Source: an uncultured Bacteroidaceae bacterium
GTDB taxonomy: Bacteria; Bacteroidota; Bacteroidia; Bacteroidales; Bacteroidaceae
Length of the DNA: 61,907 nt
Assembly: GCA_905234745.1 (NCBI GenBank)
Contig: CAJOJD010000002.1
Span: 645-62,551 of the forward strand
Reading direction: 5' to 3'
The first letter of the stretch is position 1; every line of letters starts with the position of its first letter. A program made the translations under genes and the position numbers. Shown in pieces: positions 43,012 through 51,263 of this stretch. The notes under the pieces were generated by a model that saw nothing but the letters and a program-made list of their open reading frames with translations, was not told the origin of the DNA and made no database searches.

Positions 43012-44220
43012 TTATATAATCGCCTCCACATCGCTGATCAGGAAATCATCCAAGCTCACGCCACCGGTTCCTACCACAAACGACCGCTTAGGACTAAATG
43101 TATCCACAAACTCGGGCAAACCGGAATTTATCCCTCTGCGGCCGCTCTTCACCTCAATGGCCGTCACCTCGCCGTCACGCACAACCACAAAATCCACCTC
43201 AAAATCACCCTGAGAAGCATTTCTCGATGGTTCACGCCAATAATACACCTTATAATCCAGCTCGTCGGCCATACTCAACAGATGAGCACCCACGGCACTC
43301 TCCACCCAGCGGCCCCATGCCTTCGTGTCCGTCCGGTCCGTTATGAACCCGCGACCCTTGTAAGCCGTCAGCAAGGCATTGTTATACACCTGATACTTGG
43401 GGATGGAACCACGTTTGCGCGCCTCATCATTGGCATATTTTTGCAAACCCGTCAACAGGGCGCACTGGTCCAGAATCTCCAGATAACCCGCAAGAGTGGT
43501 CACGTTGCCCGCATCCTGCAACTGCCCCATCATCTTCGTTAGCGACAGAATCTCGGCCGAATAGCCGCATCCCAACTCAAACAGTTGCTTCATCAGAGCC
43601 GGTTTATAGATGTTCGATGTCATGATCACGTCTTTCTCTATGGCTGGAGCCACAAGAGAGTCCTTAATATATTTCCGCCACCTGCGCTCGTCCTTTATCA
43701 TGTGTGCAGGCCCGGGATAGCCGCCAAAATAAATGTATTCATCCAGCGTCACCCCGAAGGCATCCCGCATCTCCTGCAGGCTCCAGTGCGGCATTCTAAT
43801 CAGTTCAAAACGTCCCGCCAGCGATTCCGTCAGTCCCTTCTTCAGCAGCAGACGACTACTCCCCAGCAGCACCACCTTCAGATTCACGTGATTGCGCGAG
43901 TCAGCGTCCCACTCCCGTTTCACCACCTCGCTCCAGTTCTCAATCTTCTGCACCTCGTCAATCACTAGCAGGTAATCGTCCAACTTCCGGAGCATCATCG
44001 TGGTGCGGGCAGCCTCCCAAACGCGATGAATCCAGTCGCTGTCCTTAGAATCCACCGCATCCGCCACCTCTATGGTATAAGGAATGGTCACTTGTGCCAG
44101 TACCTGATTCACTAGTGTTGACTTTCCCACCTGTCTGGGACCGGCCAGCACCTGCATGAAATTTCTGGGTTCCAGCAACCGTTCTTTTAGCGTATAGAAT
44201 TGTTTACGAATATATTCCAT
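43012..44220 (-). CDS. ATP-binding protein, AAA_14/DUF4143 type
   Basis: A 402-residue ATPase of a family present in many copies in Bacteroidales. The N-terminal part has Walker A AGPRQVGKSTLVNQV, Walker B LLVIDEVQKIENW and sensor LLGSSRLLL. The C-terminal DUF4143 part resembles a restriction-endonuclease-like nuclease fold: YYWREPSRNASQGDFEVDFVV and AIEVKSGRRG give the D...E-x-K pattern. Biological role unknown; some are suspected to be part of defence or mobile units. It has its own strong promoter and tandem repeats around its start. Confidence 0.87.
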   Translation of the reverse strand: MEYIRKQFYTLKERLLEPRNFMQVLAGPRQVGKSTLVNQVLAQVTIPYTIEVADAVDSKDSDWIHRVWEAARTTMMLRKLDDYLLVIDEVQKIENWSEVVKREWDADSRNHVNLKVVLLGSSRLLLKKGLTESLAGRFELIRMPHWSLQEMRDAFGVTLDEYIYFGGYPGPAHMIKDERRWRKYIKDSLVAPAIEKDVIMTSNIYKPALMKQLFELGCGYSAEILSLTKMMGQLQDAGNVTTLAGYLEILDQCALLTGLQKYANDEARKRGSIPKYQVYNNALLTAYKGRGFITDRTDTKAWGRWVESAVGAHLLSMADELDYKVYYWREPSRNASQGDFEVDFVVVRDGEVTAIEVKSGRRGINSGLPEFVDTFSPKRSFVVGTGGVSLDDFLISDVEAII

Positions 44221-44235
44221 TATTTAAATTGATAT

Positions 44236-44301
44236 GTAATTTTACTCAATTTTCATTGCAATTTTACTCAAATTACATTGCAAAATTACTCAATTTATTT
44301 A
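44236..44301. repeat. Three tandem 22-bp repeats upstream of the ATPase gene
   Basis: Units at 44236-44257, 44258-44279 and 44280-44301 share GYAATTTTACTCAATTT-like sequence (for example GCAATTTTACTCAAATTACA). They span from the ATPase promoter's -7 box to 16 bases before the ATG, so most lie in the mRNA leader. Confidence 0.8.
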
Positions 44302-44311
44302 ATGGAGCAAA
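44281..44311 (-). promoter_or_regulatory. Promoter of the ATPase gene
   Basis: On the minus strand TTTG (complement of 44308-44311), 19 bases, then TAATTTTG (complement of 44281-44288): a full consensus match. The -7 box is built from the third tandem repeat. Confidence 0.75.
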
Positions 44312-44324
44312 ACTTTCATGTTCC

Positions 44325-45452
44325 TTATTCCAGCTGACGGCGGACGTTGTAGTATGATTGGCGGGAGCCGAAACCGGATGCGATGACGATCTCCTCGATT
44401 GAGGCATCGGGCTGCTGGACCTTGAGGCGTGCCACATGAGCCAGGCGGCAGCGGTTTACGTAGTTGTAGAATCCACCCATACACTCGCTGATAACCTGCG
44501 AAAGGTATGTGCGGTTCACACCGCATATACGTGACAGGCTGGAAAGAGTAAGATGGCTGTCCAGATAAGCCTGATCTTCCTCCACGCAATGGCGTACTAT
44601 GCCTGCAATCTCATCCTTACGTTCCTGTGACAGTGTCTCCTCAGCAAGCTCCGGTTCTGAATCGGGCTCAGGCAACTGCGGTTCGGGGATATCGGGCACT
44701 GTATCAACCTGAAGCTCTCCTGACTCCAGACGCTCCACATCAAGCGTGCGGTGAGGTGTAAGTGCGCCTATTATGAACACCACTCCCAGGACGGAGAGCA
44801 GCAGCATACCGATGGAGAGCGAGTTGTAAGTTCCGATAAATGTAGTTACCCAACTGATGGTGAGATGGATTACAGGAACCCATATTATACCTTTGGCAAA
44901 CTGGCGCGGAAAGTCCTCAGGGTTGGAGTAGTTGTCCTCCGAGTAACGGCGGATAGCGCGGGTTATCATGCTGATTGCCATCACGAAACAGAGTAGATAA
45001 ACAACTGCCAGGACACCTGAGATACAGAAAAACCACTTACAGAACGAACCCTCAAGCTGTGTACCCGGAATGAATGTCAGAACAAGTGCCGTCAAGGCCA
45101 TTAGGACAAACGGGACATAGAGTGCATGTACGGGGTTGCGCCACCAGCCCACATTCAGTACCTTGCCAAAGTAACTGAACAACACCACCGCACAGAAGAA
45201 CGGCGAAGCCAGGATAAGCAACATGCGCAGATACAGTATAGCATCGGTATCCTGTGGCATAAAGGCTATGGGCAGCAAGAGTATATCGGACGCAAAGCAG
45301 AATACCAGCGTCTTCCAGGCCGGGTAATAATAATCGGCATGACGTGCGTAAGGCTGGCACTTGTGGCCCCAACGGATAGCGGCAATCGCCAGACTGATAG
45401 CTACATAAACTGCAACAGATACGCTAAAGAACAGTTCCTCTCCTGAATACAT
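44325..45452 (-). CDS. Membrane-bound AraC-family regulator
   Basis: A 375-residue protein. About residues 1-230 hold roughly seven membrane helices (for example VAVYVAISLAIAAI, MLLILASPFFCAVVLFSYFG, SIGMLLLSVLGVVFIIGAL). An acidic, proline-rich linker (PEPQLPEPDSEPELAEE) leads to a C-terminal AraC helix-turn-helix domain (LTLSSLSRICGVNRTYLSQV, ASIEEIVIASGFGSRQSYY). It probably senses a membrane or periplasmic signal directly. The start overlaps by one base (TAATG) the end of the methionine synthase activation protein, so they share an operon. Confidence 0.87.
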   Translation of the reverse strand: MYSGEELFFSVSVAVYVAISLAIAAIRWGHKCQPYARHADYYYPAWKTLVFCFASDILLLPIAFMPQDTDAILYLRMLLILASPFFCAVVLFSYFGKVLNVGWWRNPVHALYVPFVLMALTALVLTFIPGTQLEGSFCKWFFCISGVLAVVYLLCFVMAISMITRAIRRYSEDNYSNPEDFPRQFAKGIIWVPVIHLTISWVTTFIGTYNSLSIGMLLLSVLGVVFIIGALTPHRTLDVERLESGELQVDTVPDIPEPQLPEPDSEPELAEETLSQERKDEIAGIVRHCVEEDQAYLDSHLTLSSLSRICGVNRTYLSQVISECMGGFYNYVNRCRLAHVARLKVQQPDASIEEIVIASGFGSRQSYYNVRRQLE

Positions 45453-46147
45453 TATTTAGTCCTTCTCTTGTAACAATCCTTTTTATCGCAAATTCCGCAT
45501 GTATAGGGCAGATATCTTACATCGGGCCCGATGCCTATGACGCCGCTCACCGATTTCATGGGTAGCATGAGGCAGGACTCCGTGAGTTCTATGCCGCAGG
45601 GGTTCTTCTCGGGGAACAGGCTGAAAAGCGCCGGCTGTGCCGATACGTGCCAGCCGCAGTAGCCGGGACTGAAACGGTTGGTGCGCTTGTATCCGGCAGG
45701 ATCAATCTCTGCCTGCAGCACCGTCTCCATATAATCGGCCACGCTCTCCACAATCTGGCTGCCCACGCAGTCCATGGCGTAGGTCTGGAACATGTCGTCA
45801 CGGCGCTTGACCGCATCGGACCACTGGAAATAGCCGTTGCCTACCGTTGCCACAAATACGGCGTAGCGCTGTGCTCCGCGCAGTTGGCGGCATATTATCC
45901 TGCCGGCATCAAATGTTACGGGTCCCTTCTCCCCTATCAGCGTAAACTGATTGGCCTCCAGGTCAAGCGTTCCGTCCACAATCACGTATTTGAACTGAGG
46001 GCGCAGGAACTGGGCGCTCTCGCGCAGCAGATACTCAACAGTCGTGCGGGTCTGTTCATCAGGCTCGCTGTCCTTGTACCCCATGAATGAATAGACCTCT
46101 TTAAGCGGTATATCCAATCGGTTAATATCTATCTGCTGCCAGCTCAT
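45452..46147 (-). CDS. Vitamin B12-dependent methionine synthase activation-domain protein
   Basis: A 231-residue protein with the MetH reactivation-domain fold: RFSPGYCGWHVSAQPALFSL and MLPMKSVSGVIGIG match the S-adenosylmethionine-binding activation domain of MetH, here without the other MetH domains. It ends with a cysteine cluster (YTCGICDKKDCYKRR) that might bind a metal. I start it at ATG 46147 (MSWQQIDINRL). A longer frame to 46174 would read into the palindromic repeat and is rejected. It may serve a split MetH encoded elsewhere, linking to the window's B12 genes. Confidence 0.87.
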   Translation of the reverse strand: MSWQQIDINRLDIPLKEVYSFMGYKDSEPDEQTRTTVEYLLRESAQFLRPQFKYVIVDGTLDLEANQFTLIGEKGPVTFDAGRIICRQLRGAQRYAVFVATVGNGYFQWSDAVKRRDDMFQTYAMDCVGSQIVESVADYMETVLQAEIDPAGYKRTNRFSPGYCGWHVSAQPALFSLFPEKNPCGIELTESCLMLPMKSVSGVIGIGPDVRYLPYTCGICDKKDCYKRRTK

Positions 46148-46155
46148 TTTTTTCT

Positions 46156-46222
46156 TGACGCAAAGGGGTCGCATCGTTTTGCGTCAGTTTTTGACGCAAA
46201 GCGAAACGACCCCAATGCGTCA
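46156..46222. repeat. 31-bp palindromic element, copies 4 and 5
   Basis: Copy 4 (46156-46186) is the reverse complement of copy 1 with a few changes in the middle. Copy 5 (46192-46222) is in the forward orientation with changed arms (TGACGCAAA and AATGCGTCA). They start 36 nt apart and fill the gap between thrC and the activation-domain gene. The last three bases supply the thrC stop codon. Confidence 0.87.
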
Positions 46223-47524
46223 CTTTGCTTCGTTAAACAAAAATTCTCTAAAGTCTGAGTAGTCTTTGCTTATTTCCACGCTCTGCTTGGTGCCCTTCAT
46301 GAAGGCCTGCAGGCGGGCGGGAATCTCAACATCGCCGCCGGTAATGGCATCCACCTTCTCCTTGAACTTGGCGGGATGCGCGGTCTCTAAGAACACTCCG
46401 TACTCTCCCGGCTGCAGCTGCTCCTTGAGGGCGCGGTAGCCGCAGGTGCCGTGCGGGTCAAGCAGGTAACCGGTACGCTCATAGCACTCCTTGAGCGTCT
46501 CCTTGATCTGCTCATCGGTATAGGTAGCACCACTTATGTGCCCTGCAATATCCTTATGTGAGCCTCCGTACAGGGCAAGCACACGGGCAAAGTTACTGGG
46601 ATCGCCCACATCCATCGCATTGGCCAGTGTCTGGACCGACGGTTTGGGGCTATAGACTCCGGTCTTAAGATAATTGTAGAATATATCGTTAGCGTTGTTG
46701 GCGGCAATGAAACGCTTTACGGGCAGCCCCATGAACCAACCGAACAGACCGGCCGTGATATTACCGAAGTTACCGCTCGGCACGCATATTACCAGATTAT
46801 CGGCCTTACCCAGACGTTTCATCTGTGCGTAGGCGTTAAAGTAGTAGAATGCCTGTGGCAGGAACCGTGCCACATTGATTGAGTTGGCCGATGTCAACTT
46901 CATGCGCTGATTGAGCTCGGCATCCATAAAGGCGTTCTTGACCAATGCCTGGCAGTCATCAAACACGCCGTCCACCTCGACAGCGGTGATGTTCTTGCCC
47001 AATGTGGTGAACTGGCACTCCTGGATGGGGCTGACCTTGCCTTTGGGATAGAGCACATACACGTGCACGCCCTTCACGCCCAGGAATCCGTTGGCCACGG
47101 CGCTTCCGGTATCGCCCGATGTGGCCACCAGCACATTGACCAGCTGTTTCTCCTCCTTATTGAAGTATCCCAGCAGGCGAGCCATAAAGCGTGCGCCTAC
47201 ATCCTTGAAGGCAAGTGTGGGACCATGGAACAACTCCAGCGAGTAGATGTTATCATCAACCTTGACAACGGGAGTCTCAAAAGCAAGAGTGTCATAGACA
47301 ATCTTCTTAAGGTCTGCCTCTGGAATATCCTCGCCAAAGAATGCCTTGGCAACTTCAAATGACATCTCCTGAAACGTCATCTTGTCTATGCCGTCAAAGA
47401 ACTCCTTGCTCAGTTTGTTCAAGCGCTCCGGCATGTAAAGCCCGCGGTCAGGGGCCAGTCCGCGAACCACCGCATCACGCAGGGTCACGTCACTTGACTT
47501 ATGGTTTGTGCTGTAGTATTTCAT
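46220..47524 (-). CDS. thrC: Threonine synthase
   Basis: ThrC, a PLP enzyme, converts O-phosphohomoserine to threonine. The 434-residue protein has YYSTNHKSSDVTLRDAVVRG at the start, FHGPTLAFKDVGARFMAR with the PLP-binding lysine, VATSGDTGSAVANGF and PSGNFGNITAGLFG for the phosphate. It overlaps the preceding apgM piece by ATGA. Its TGA stop is the outer edge of palindromic copy 5. Confidence 0.95.
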   Translation of the reverse strand: MKYYSTNHKSSDVTLRDAVVRGLAPDRGLYMPERLNKLSKEFFDGIDKMTFQEMSFEVAKAFFGEDIPEADLKKIVYDTLAFETPVVKVDDNIYSLELFHGPTLAFKDVGARFMARLLGYFNKEEKQLVNVLVATSGDTGSAVANGFLGVKGVHVYVLYPKGKVSPIQECQFTTLGKNITAVEVDGVFDDCQALVKNAFMDAELNQRMKLTSANSINVARFLPQAFYYFNAYAQMKRLGKADNLVICVPSGNFGNITAGLFGWFMGLPVKRFIAANNANDIFYNYLKTGVYSPKPSVQTLANAMDVGDPSNFARVLALYGGSHKDIAGHISGATYTDEQIKETLKECYERTGYLLDPHGTCGYRALKEQLQPGEYGVFLETAHPAKFKEKVDAITGGDVEIPARLQAFMKGTKQSVEISKDYSDFREFLFNEAK

Positions 47525-48111
47525 CGTAGTGATAGGAAAATCTTAGTGAATTCTGTGCCCTCAATATTACCGTAGCTGCCCTGCTTGCAACTCTCCTCGT
47601 CAAAAGCAGTCACGCTGTCAGCCTCCAGTCCCGGGGCATAGATAAGGAACGGAATGGGGTCCGATGTGTGCGTGCGGTGTGCACAAGGAGTAGGATGGTC
47701 GGGAAGCACCGCAATGGCCACCGGCTCGTTCCACTTGGAGACCTCCTCATAGATGGGACCTATCAGGCGGCTGTCCAGATCCTCAACGGTGCGGTTCTTG
47801 AGCGTAAAGTTGCCCTCATGACCGGCCTCATCGGGAGCCTCGACATGCACGTACACAAAATCATCGGTCTTAAGGGCATCTATTGCAGCCTGTGCCTTGC
47901 CCTCATAATTGGTATCGAACAGACCGGTTGCGCCCTCCACGTCAATCACCTTCATGCCGGCATAATGGCCTATACCCTTGATAAGATCCACGGCCGATAT
48001 CACCGAGCTCCTGCGTACGTTTGGATAGAGCTCACTGATGGGCTGCATCGATGGGCGGTAACCGGGTGACCAGGGCCAGATGCTGTTGGCGGGGTCCTTA
48101 CCCTCTGCCAC
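47521..48111 (-). pseudogene. apgM: Cofactor-independent phosphoglycerate mutase, C-terminal fragment
   Basis: This is the second half of ApgM, which interconverts 3- and 2-phosphoglycerate with metal ions. It contains AEGKDPANSIWPWSPGYRP, EGATGLFDTNYEGK, VHVEAPDEAGHEGNF and AVLPDHPTPCAHRTHTSDP with metal-binding Asp and His residues. The GTG at 48111 is probably not a start: the frame also reads VNLKRVAEGKD upstream, as in homologues. The true N-terminal part ends in another frame at 48116. Confidence 0.85.
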
Positions 48112-48115
48112 ACGC

Positions 48116-48718
48116 TTAAGGTTTACTCTCCTGTGAGCGCAGAATCAGGTCGTTAAGAAGGTCTGCCGTAGGCTGAGCATCGGGGGTTGCAGCCTTGATC
48201 ATCAGATCCTTGAACGGCTGTCCCGGCACATCATGAGGCGGAGTACAGATAAGCTCTTTGCGGCCTCCGTCAATCACCAGCAGATGGCGGTACTGTATTC
48301 CGGTATGGAAATGCACCTTATCCGTGCCCAGTTCCTTGTCCAGAGCCTTGATAAGCTCATCGGCCTCGGGGGTGGTAATATGTCCTGCCGAGTGGTTCTT
48401 GATAAGTCCGTTCTCTATGCAGATTATGTTGCAGCGCATACCCATCTGTCCGGGCTTGATATCTACGCCTATGTTTGCTGCCTCAAGCACGCCGCGGCCC
48501 TCAAACGAGCGGGTCACATCATAGCCCATCACGGTCATGTTGGCCACTTCGCTTCCGGGGTGGAATCCGTCAGGGACTGTCTTGAGCATGCCGGTGCGAC
48601 CTTTGCGCGCAAGCATGTCCATATAGGGTTTGCGGGCGTTCTGGAGTATGGTCTTACCGCCAAACTCCTTTACCGGCCAATCGGCCATTCCGTCGCCGAG
48701 TATTATTATGTATTTCAT
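48116..48718 (-). pseudogene. apgM: Cofactor-independent phosphoglycerate mutase, N-terminal fragment
   Basis: These are the first 200 residues of ApgM: IIILGDGMADWPVKEFGGKT, FHPGSEVANMTVMGYD, GRGVLEAANIG, KNHSAGHITTPEAD and CTPPHDVPGQPF. The frame runs to LILRSQESKP and stops, where homologues continue with about six residues before VNLKRVAEGKD. This points to a deletion of about 17 nt near 48125, or an assembly fault. It sits between thrA and thrC, the normal Bacteroidetes order, where ApgM may also act as a phosphohomoserine-related enzyme; that role is not established. Confidence 0.85.
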
Positions 48719-48739
48719 TTTTGGAAAAGACTGATTATA

Positions 48740-51166
48740 TCAGATATTAGCGATACTCATTATGTCGGCAAACACACCTGCGGCGGTAACCGCAGCACCT
48801 GCACCGTAACCCTGAATCATCATGGGATACTCCTTGTAACGCTCGGTTGTGAGCAGGATTATGTTGTTGCTGCCCTGCAGGTTATAGAACGGATGGTACT
48901 TGTTTACCTCGGCCAGCGATATGCTTGCCTTGCCGTTCTCCAGACGGGCCACAAAACGCATGCGCTTGCCCTCCTTCTCCACACGTGCACGGCGCTGCTC
49001 AAAGTCTGCATCCAACTGCGGCAGTTTCTTCCAGAACTGGTCAATTGTACCGTCAAACAGCTCCTGCGGTATGAACAGCTCGCTCTTGACATCGTTCTGC
49101 TCAATGGCGTAACCGCTCTCACGGGCCAGTATCACCAGCTTGCGCAGCACATCCTTACCGCTCAGGTCAATGCGCGGATCAGGCTCGCTGTAACCCTTCT
49201 CCTTGGCCAGGCGGATGGTCTGGCTCAGGGGGCAGTCGGCACTCAGCGTGCTGAATATAAAGTTCAGTGTACCGCTCACCACAGCCTCGATCTTAAGGAT
49301 ACGGTCACCGCTGTTTATCAGGTCGTTGATGGTATTGATAACCGGCAGGCCTGCGCCCACATTGGTCTCAAACAGGAACTTGACACCACGGCGGCGGGCC
49401 GTTTTCTTAAGTTCCAGATACTTGTCATACTCCGATGAGGCCGCAATCTTATTGGCAGCCACCACCGATATGTTATGATCCAGGAAATCACGGTAAAGTC
49501 CGGCAACATCGGCACTGGCGGTACAATCCACAAATACGGAATTGAATATGTTCATCCCGATGACCTCATCATGCAGTATCTGAATGTTGCTGGCTGGGGC
49601 TTTCTCCAACTGCTCGCGGTATGTATCCAGGTCAATGCCCTCACGGCAGAACATAGCCTTGCTGCCGCGTGCAATACCAACCACGTTCAGCTTGAGCCCG
49701 CGCGCCTGCATCAGTTTCTCGCGCTGTCCGCGTATCTGCTCCAGCAGGCTGCTGCCCACGGTACCCACACCGCAGATAAAGAGGTTGAGCACCTGATACT
49801 CGGACAGGAAGAACGAGTCATGGATTACGTTGAGCGACTTGCGCAATGAGCTCTTCTGTACCACAAATGATATGTTGGTTTCGGATGCACCCTGAGCGCA
49901 GGCAATCACGTTGATACCGTTGCGGCCCAGCACGCTGAACAGCTTACCTGCAATACCGGGGCTGCGTTTCATGTTCTCGCCTACAATGGCCACGGTTGCC
50001 AGGTCCATCTCGGCCGATATGGGGAAAATGGCACCCAGCGCAATCTCCTTGCTGAACTCGCGGTTCAGGAGCTCGCACGCCAGTGCCGCATCCTCATTGC
50101 GTACACCTATTGAGGTACTGTTCTCGGACGATGCCTGTGACACCATGAACACGCTGATACCGTTCTCGGCCAGCGTCTTGAATATGCGGTAGTTAACACC
50201 TATCACGCCCACCATACCCAAGCCACGCATGGTGATAAGGGCGGTGTTGCCTATGCTTGATATACCCTTGATGGCCTTGGTTCCGGCGGGAAGTTCGTTC
50301 ACTATCTCAGTACCGCGGGCCGTTGGGTTAAATGTATTCTTTATCAGTATGGGGATGTTCTTCTGGCAGACCGGATAGATGGTAGGCGGATAGACCACCT
50401 TGGCGCCAAAGTTGCAGAGCTCCATTGCCTCCACGTAACTCAGCTCATCGATGGTGTATGCTGTGGATATCACGCGGGGATCGGCCGTCATGAATCCGTC
50501 CACATCGGTCCATATCTCAAGCACGCTGGCATCCAGTGCGGCTGCCAGGAGTGATGCGGTGTAGTCAGATCCTCCGCGGCCCAGGTTGGTTATCTCACCC
50601 GTCTGGGCATCGGCCGATATGAATCCGGGGGCCAATGCCTTATGAGGCATATCCTTGAATGTCTCGCGGATAAGCCGGTAGGTAAGGTCGCTGTCAATGG
50701 AGTGATTGTGGCCGTTGTGCTCGGTCTTGATAAAGTCACGTGAGTCATAGAGCTTGATGTCATCTATGAGCTGCGCCACAATCTGTGATGACAGGCGCTC
50801 GCCGTAACTTACTATGGTATCCATGGTCTTGTCCGACAGGTCGTGCAACAGATACAGGCCCTGCATGATCTCCTTGAGCTCGCCAAAAAGCTTGCGAACC
50901 TGATTGAATGCCTTGCGGCGACGCTCGGGTGCCACTACGTCATGTATCATCTGCTCATGACGTGCCAGCATAGCCTCGGTCTCAGCCTCATACTGACGCT
51001 CGCCCTTGGCAGCCATCCTGGCTGTAGCAATAAGCTTGTCAGTAATTCCGCCCAGAGCCGAAACCACTACTATCACATCATCCTGTTGTGACTCTACAAT
51101 CTGTTTAAGGTTGGTGATGCTCTCCTTGGACCCCACGGACGAGCCACCGAATTTAAGTACTTTCAC
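48740..51166 (-). CDS. thrA: Bifunctional aspartate kinase / homoserine dehydrogenase
   Basis: ThrA carries the first and third steps from aspartate toward threonine. It has about 808 residues. The kinase domain starts KVLKFGGSSVGSKES and includes SRDFIKTEHNG and GRGGSDYTASLLAAAL. Two ACT regions (about residues 310-450) provide feedback control. The dehydrogenase domain starts near LNLFICGVGTVGSSLL and contains EPDPRIDLSGKDVLRKLVIL. I choose GTG 51166 as the start: it begins exactly at the conserved sequence, and a promoter lies just upstream. A TTG at 51193 would lie inside the -7 box. Confidence 0.95.
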   Translation of the reverse strand: MKVLKFGGSSVGSKESITNLKQIVESQQDDVIVVVSALGGITDKLIATARMAAKGERQYEAETEAMLARHEQMIHDVVAPERRRKAFNQVRKLFGELKEIMQGLYLLHDLSDKTMDTIVSYGERLSSQIVAQLIDDIKLYDSRDFIKTEHNGHNHSIDSDLTYRLIRETFKDMPHKALAPGFISADAQTGEITNLGRGGSDYTASLLAAALDASVLEIWTDVDGFMTADPRVISTAYTIDELSYVEAMELCNFGAKVVYPPTIYPVCQKNIPILIKNTFNPTARGTEIVNELPAGTKAIKGISSIGNTALITMRGLGMVGVIGVNYRIFKTLAENGISVFMVSQASSENSTSIGVRNEDAALACELLNREFSKEIALGAIFPISAEMDLATVAIVGENMKRSPGIAGKLFSVLGRNGINVIACAQGASETNISFVVQKSSLRKSLNVIHDSFFLSEYQVLNLFICGVGTVGSSLLEQIRGQREKLMQARGLKLNVVGIARGSKAMFCREGIDLDTYREQLEKAPASNIQILHDEVIGMNIFNSVFVDCTASADVAGLYRDFLDHNISVVAANKIAASSEYDKYLELKKTARRRGVKFLFETNVGAGLPVINTINDLINSGDRILKIEAVVSGTLNFIFSTLSADCPLSQTIRLAKEKGYSEPDPRIDLSGKDVLRKLVILARESGYAIEQNDVKSELFIPQELFDGTIDQFWKKLPQLDADFEQRRARVEKEGKRMRFVARLENGKASISLAEVNKYHPFYNLQGSNNIILLTTERYKEYPMMIQGYGAGAAVTAAGVFADIMSIANI

Positions 51167-51190
51167 AGTAGCAACGTTTTTTTCAAACTG

Positions 51191-51222
51191 CAAAAATACT
51201 CCTTTTCCCGCAAAACTCCCAA
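51191..51222 (-). promoter_or_regulatory. Candidate promoter of the thr operon
   Basis: On the minus strand TTGG (complement of 51219-51222), 20 bases, then TATTTTTG (complement of 51191-51198). It gives a start near 51184 and a leader of about 18 nt. I saw no attenuator peptide here. Confidence 0.55.
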
Positions 51223-51263
51223 CGCACGTACCTCTTATTGCACTTTTTACTCAATAGTGCTGA

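Noticed and set aside
46148-46174. Longer start of the methionine synthase activation protein
   Set aside because: The extra residues come from palindromic copy 4, and the conserved sequence starts at ATG 46147.
48233-49438. Long plus-strand open frame (401 codons) opposite thrA and apgM
   Set aside because: The opposite strand encodes conserved ThrA and ApgM sequence; the plus-strand translation shows no domain, signal peptide or promoter and is a shadow of GC-rich codons.
51167-51193. TTG start for thrA
   Set aside because: It would lie within the predicted -7 promoter element; GTG 51166 begins exactly at the conserved N-terminus.
51167-51263. Attenuator in front of thrA
   Set aside because: No Thr/Ile/Met-rich short frame or terminator stem with T-run was found in the 97-bp gap.
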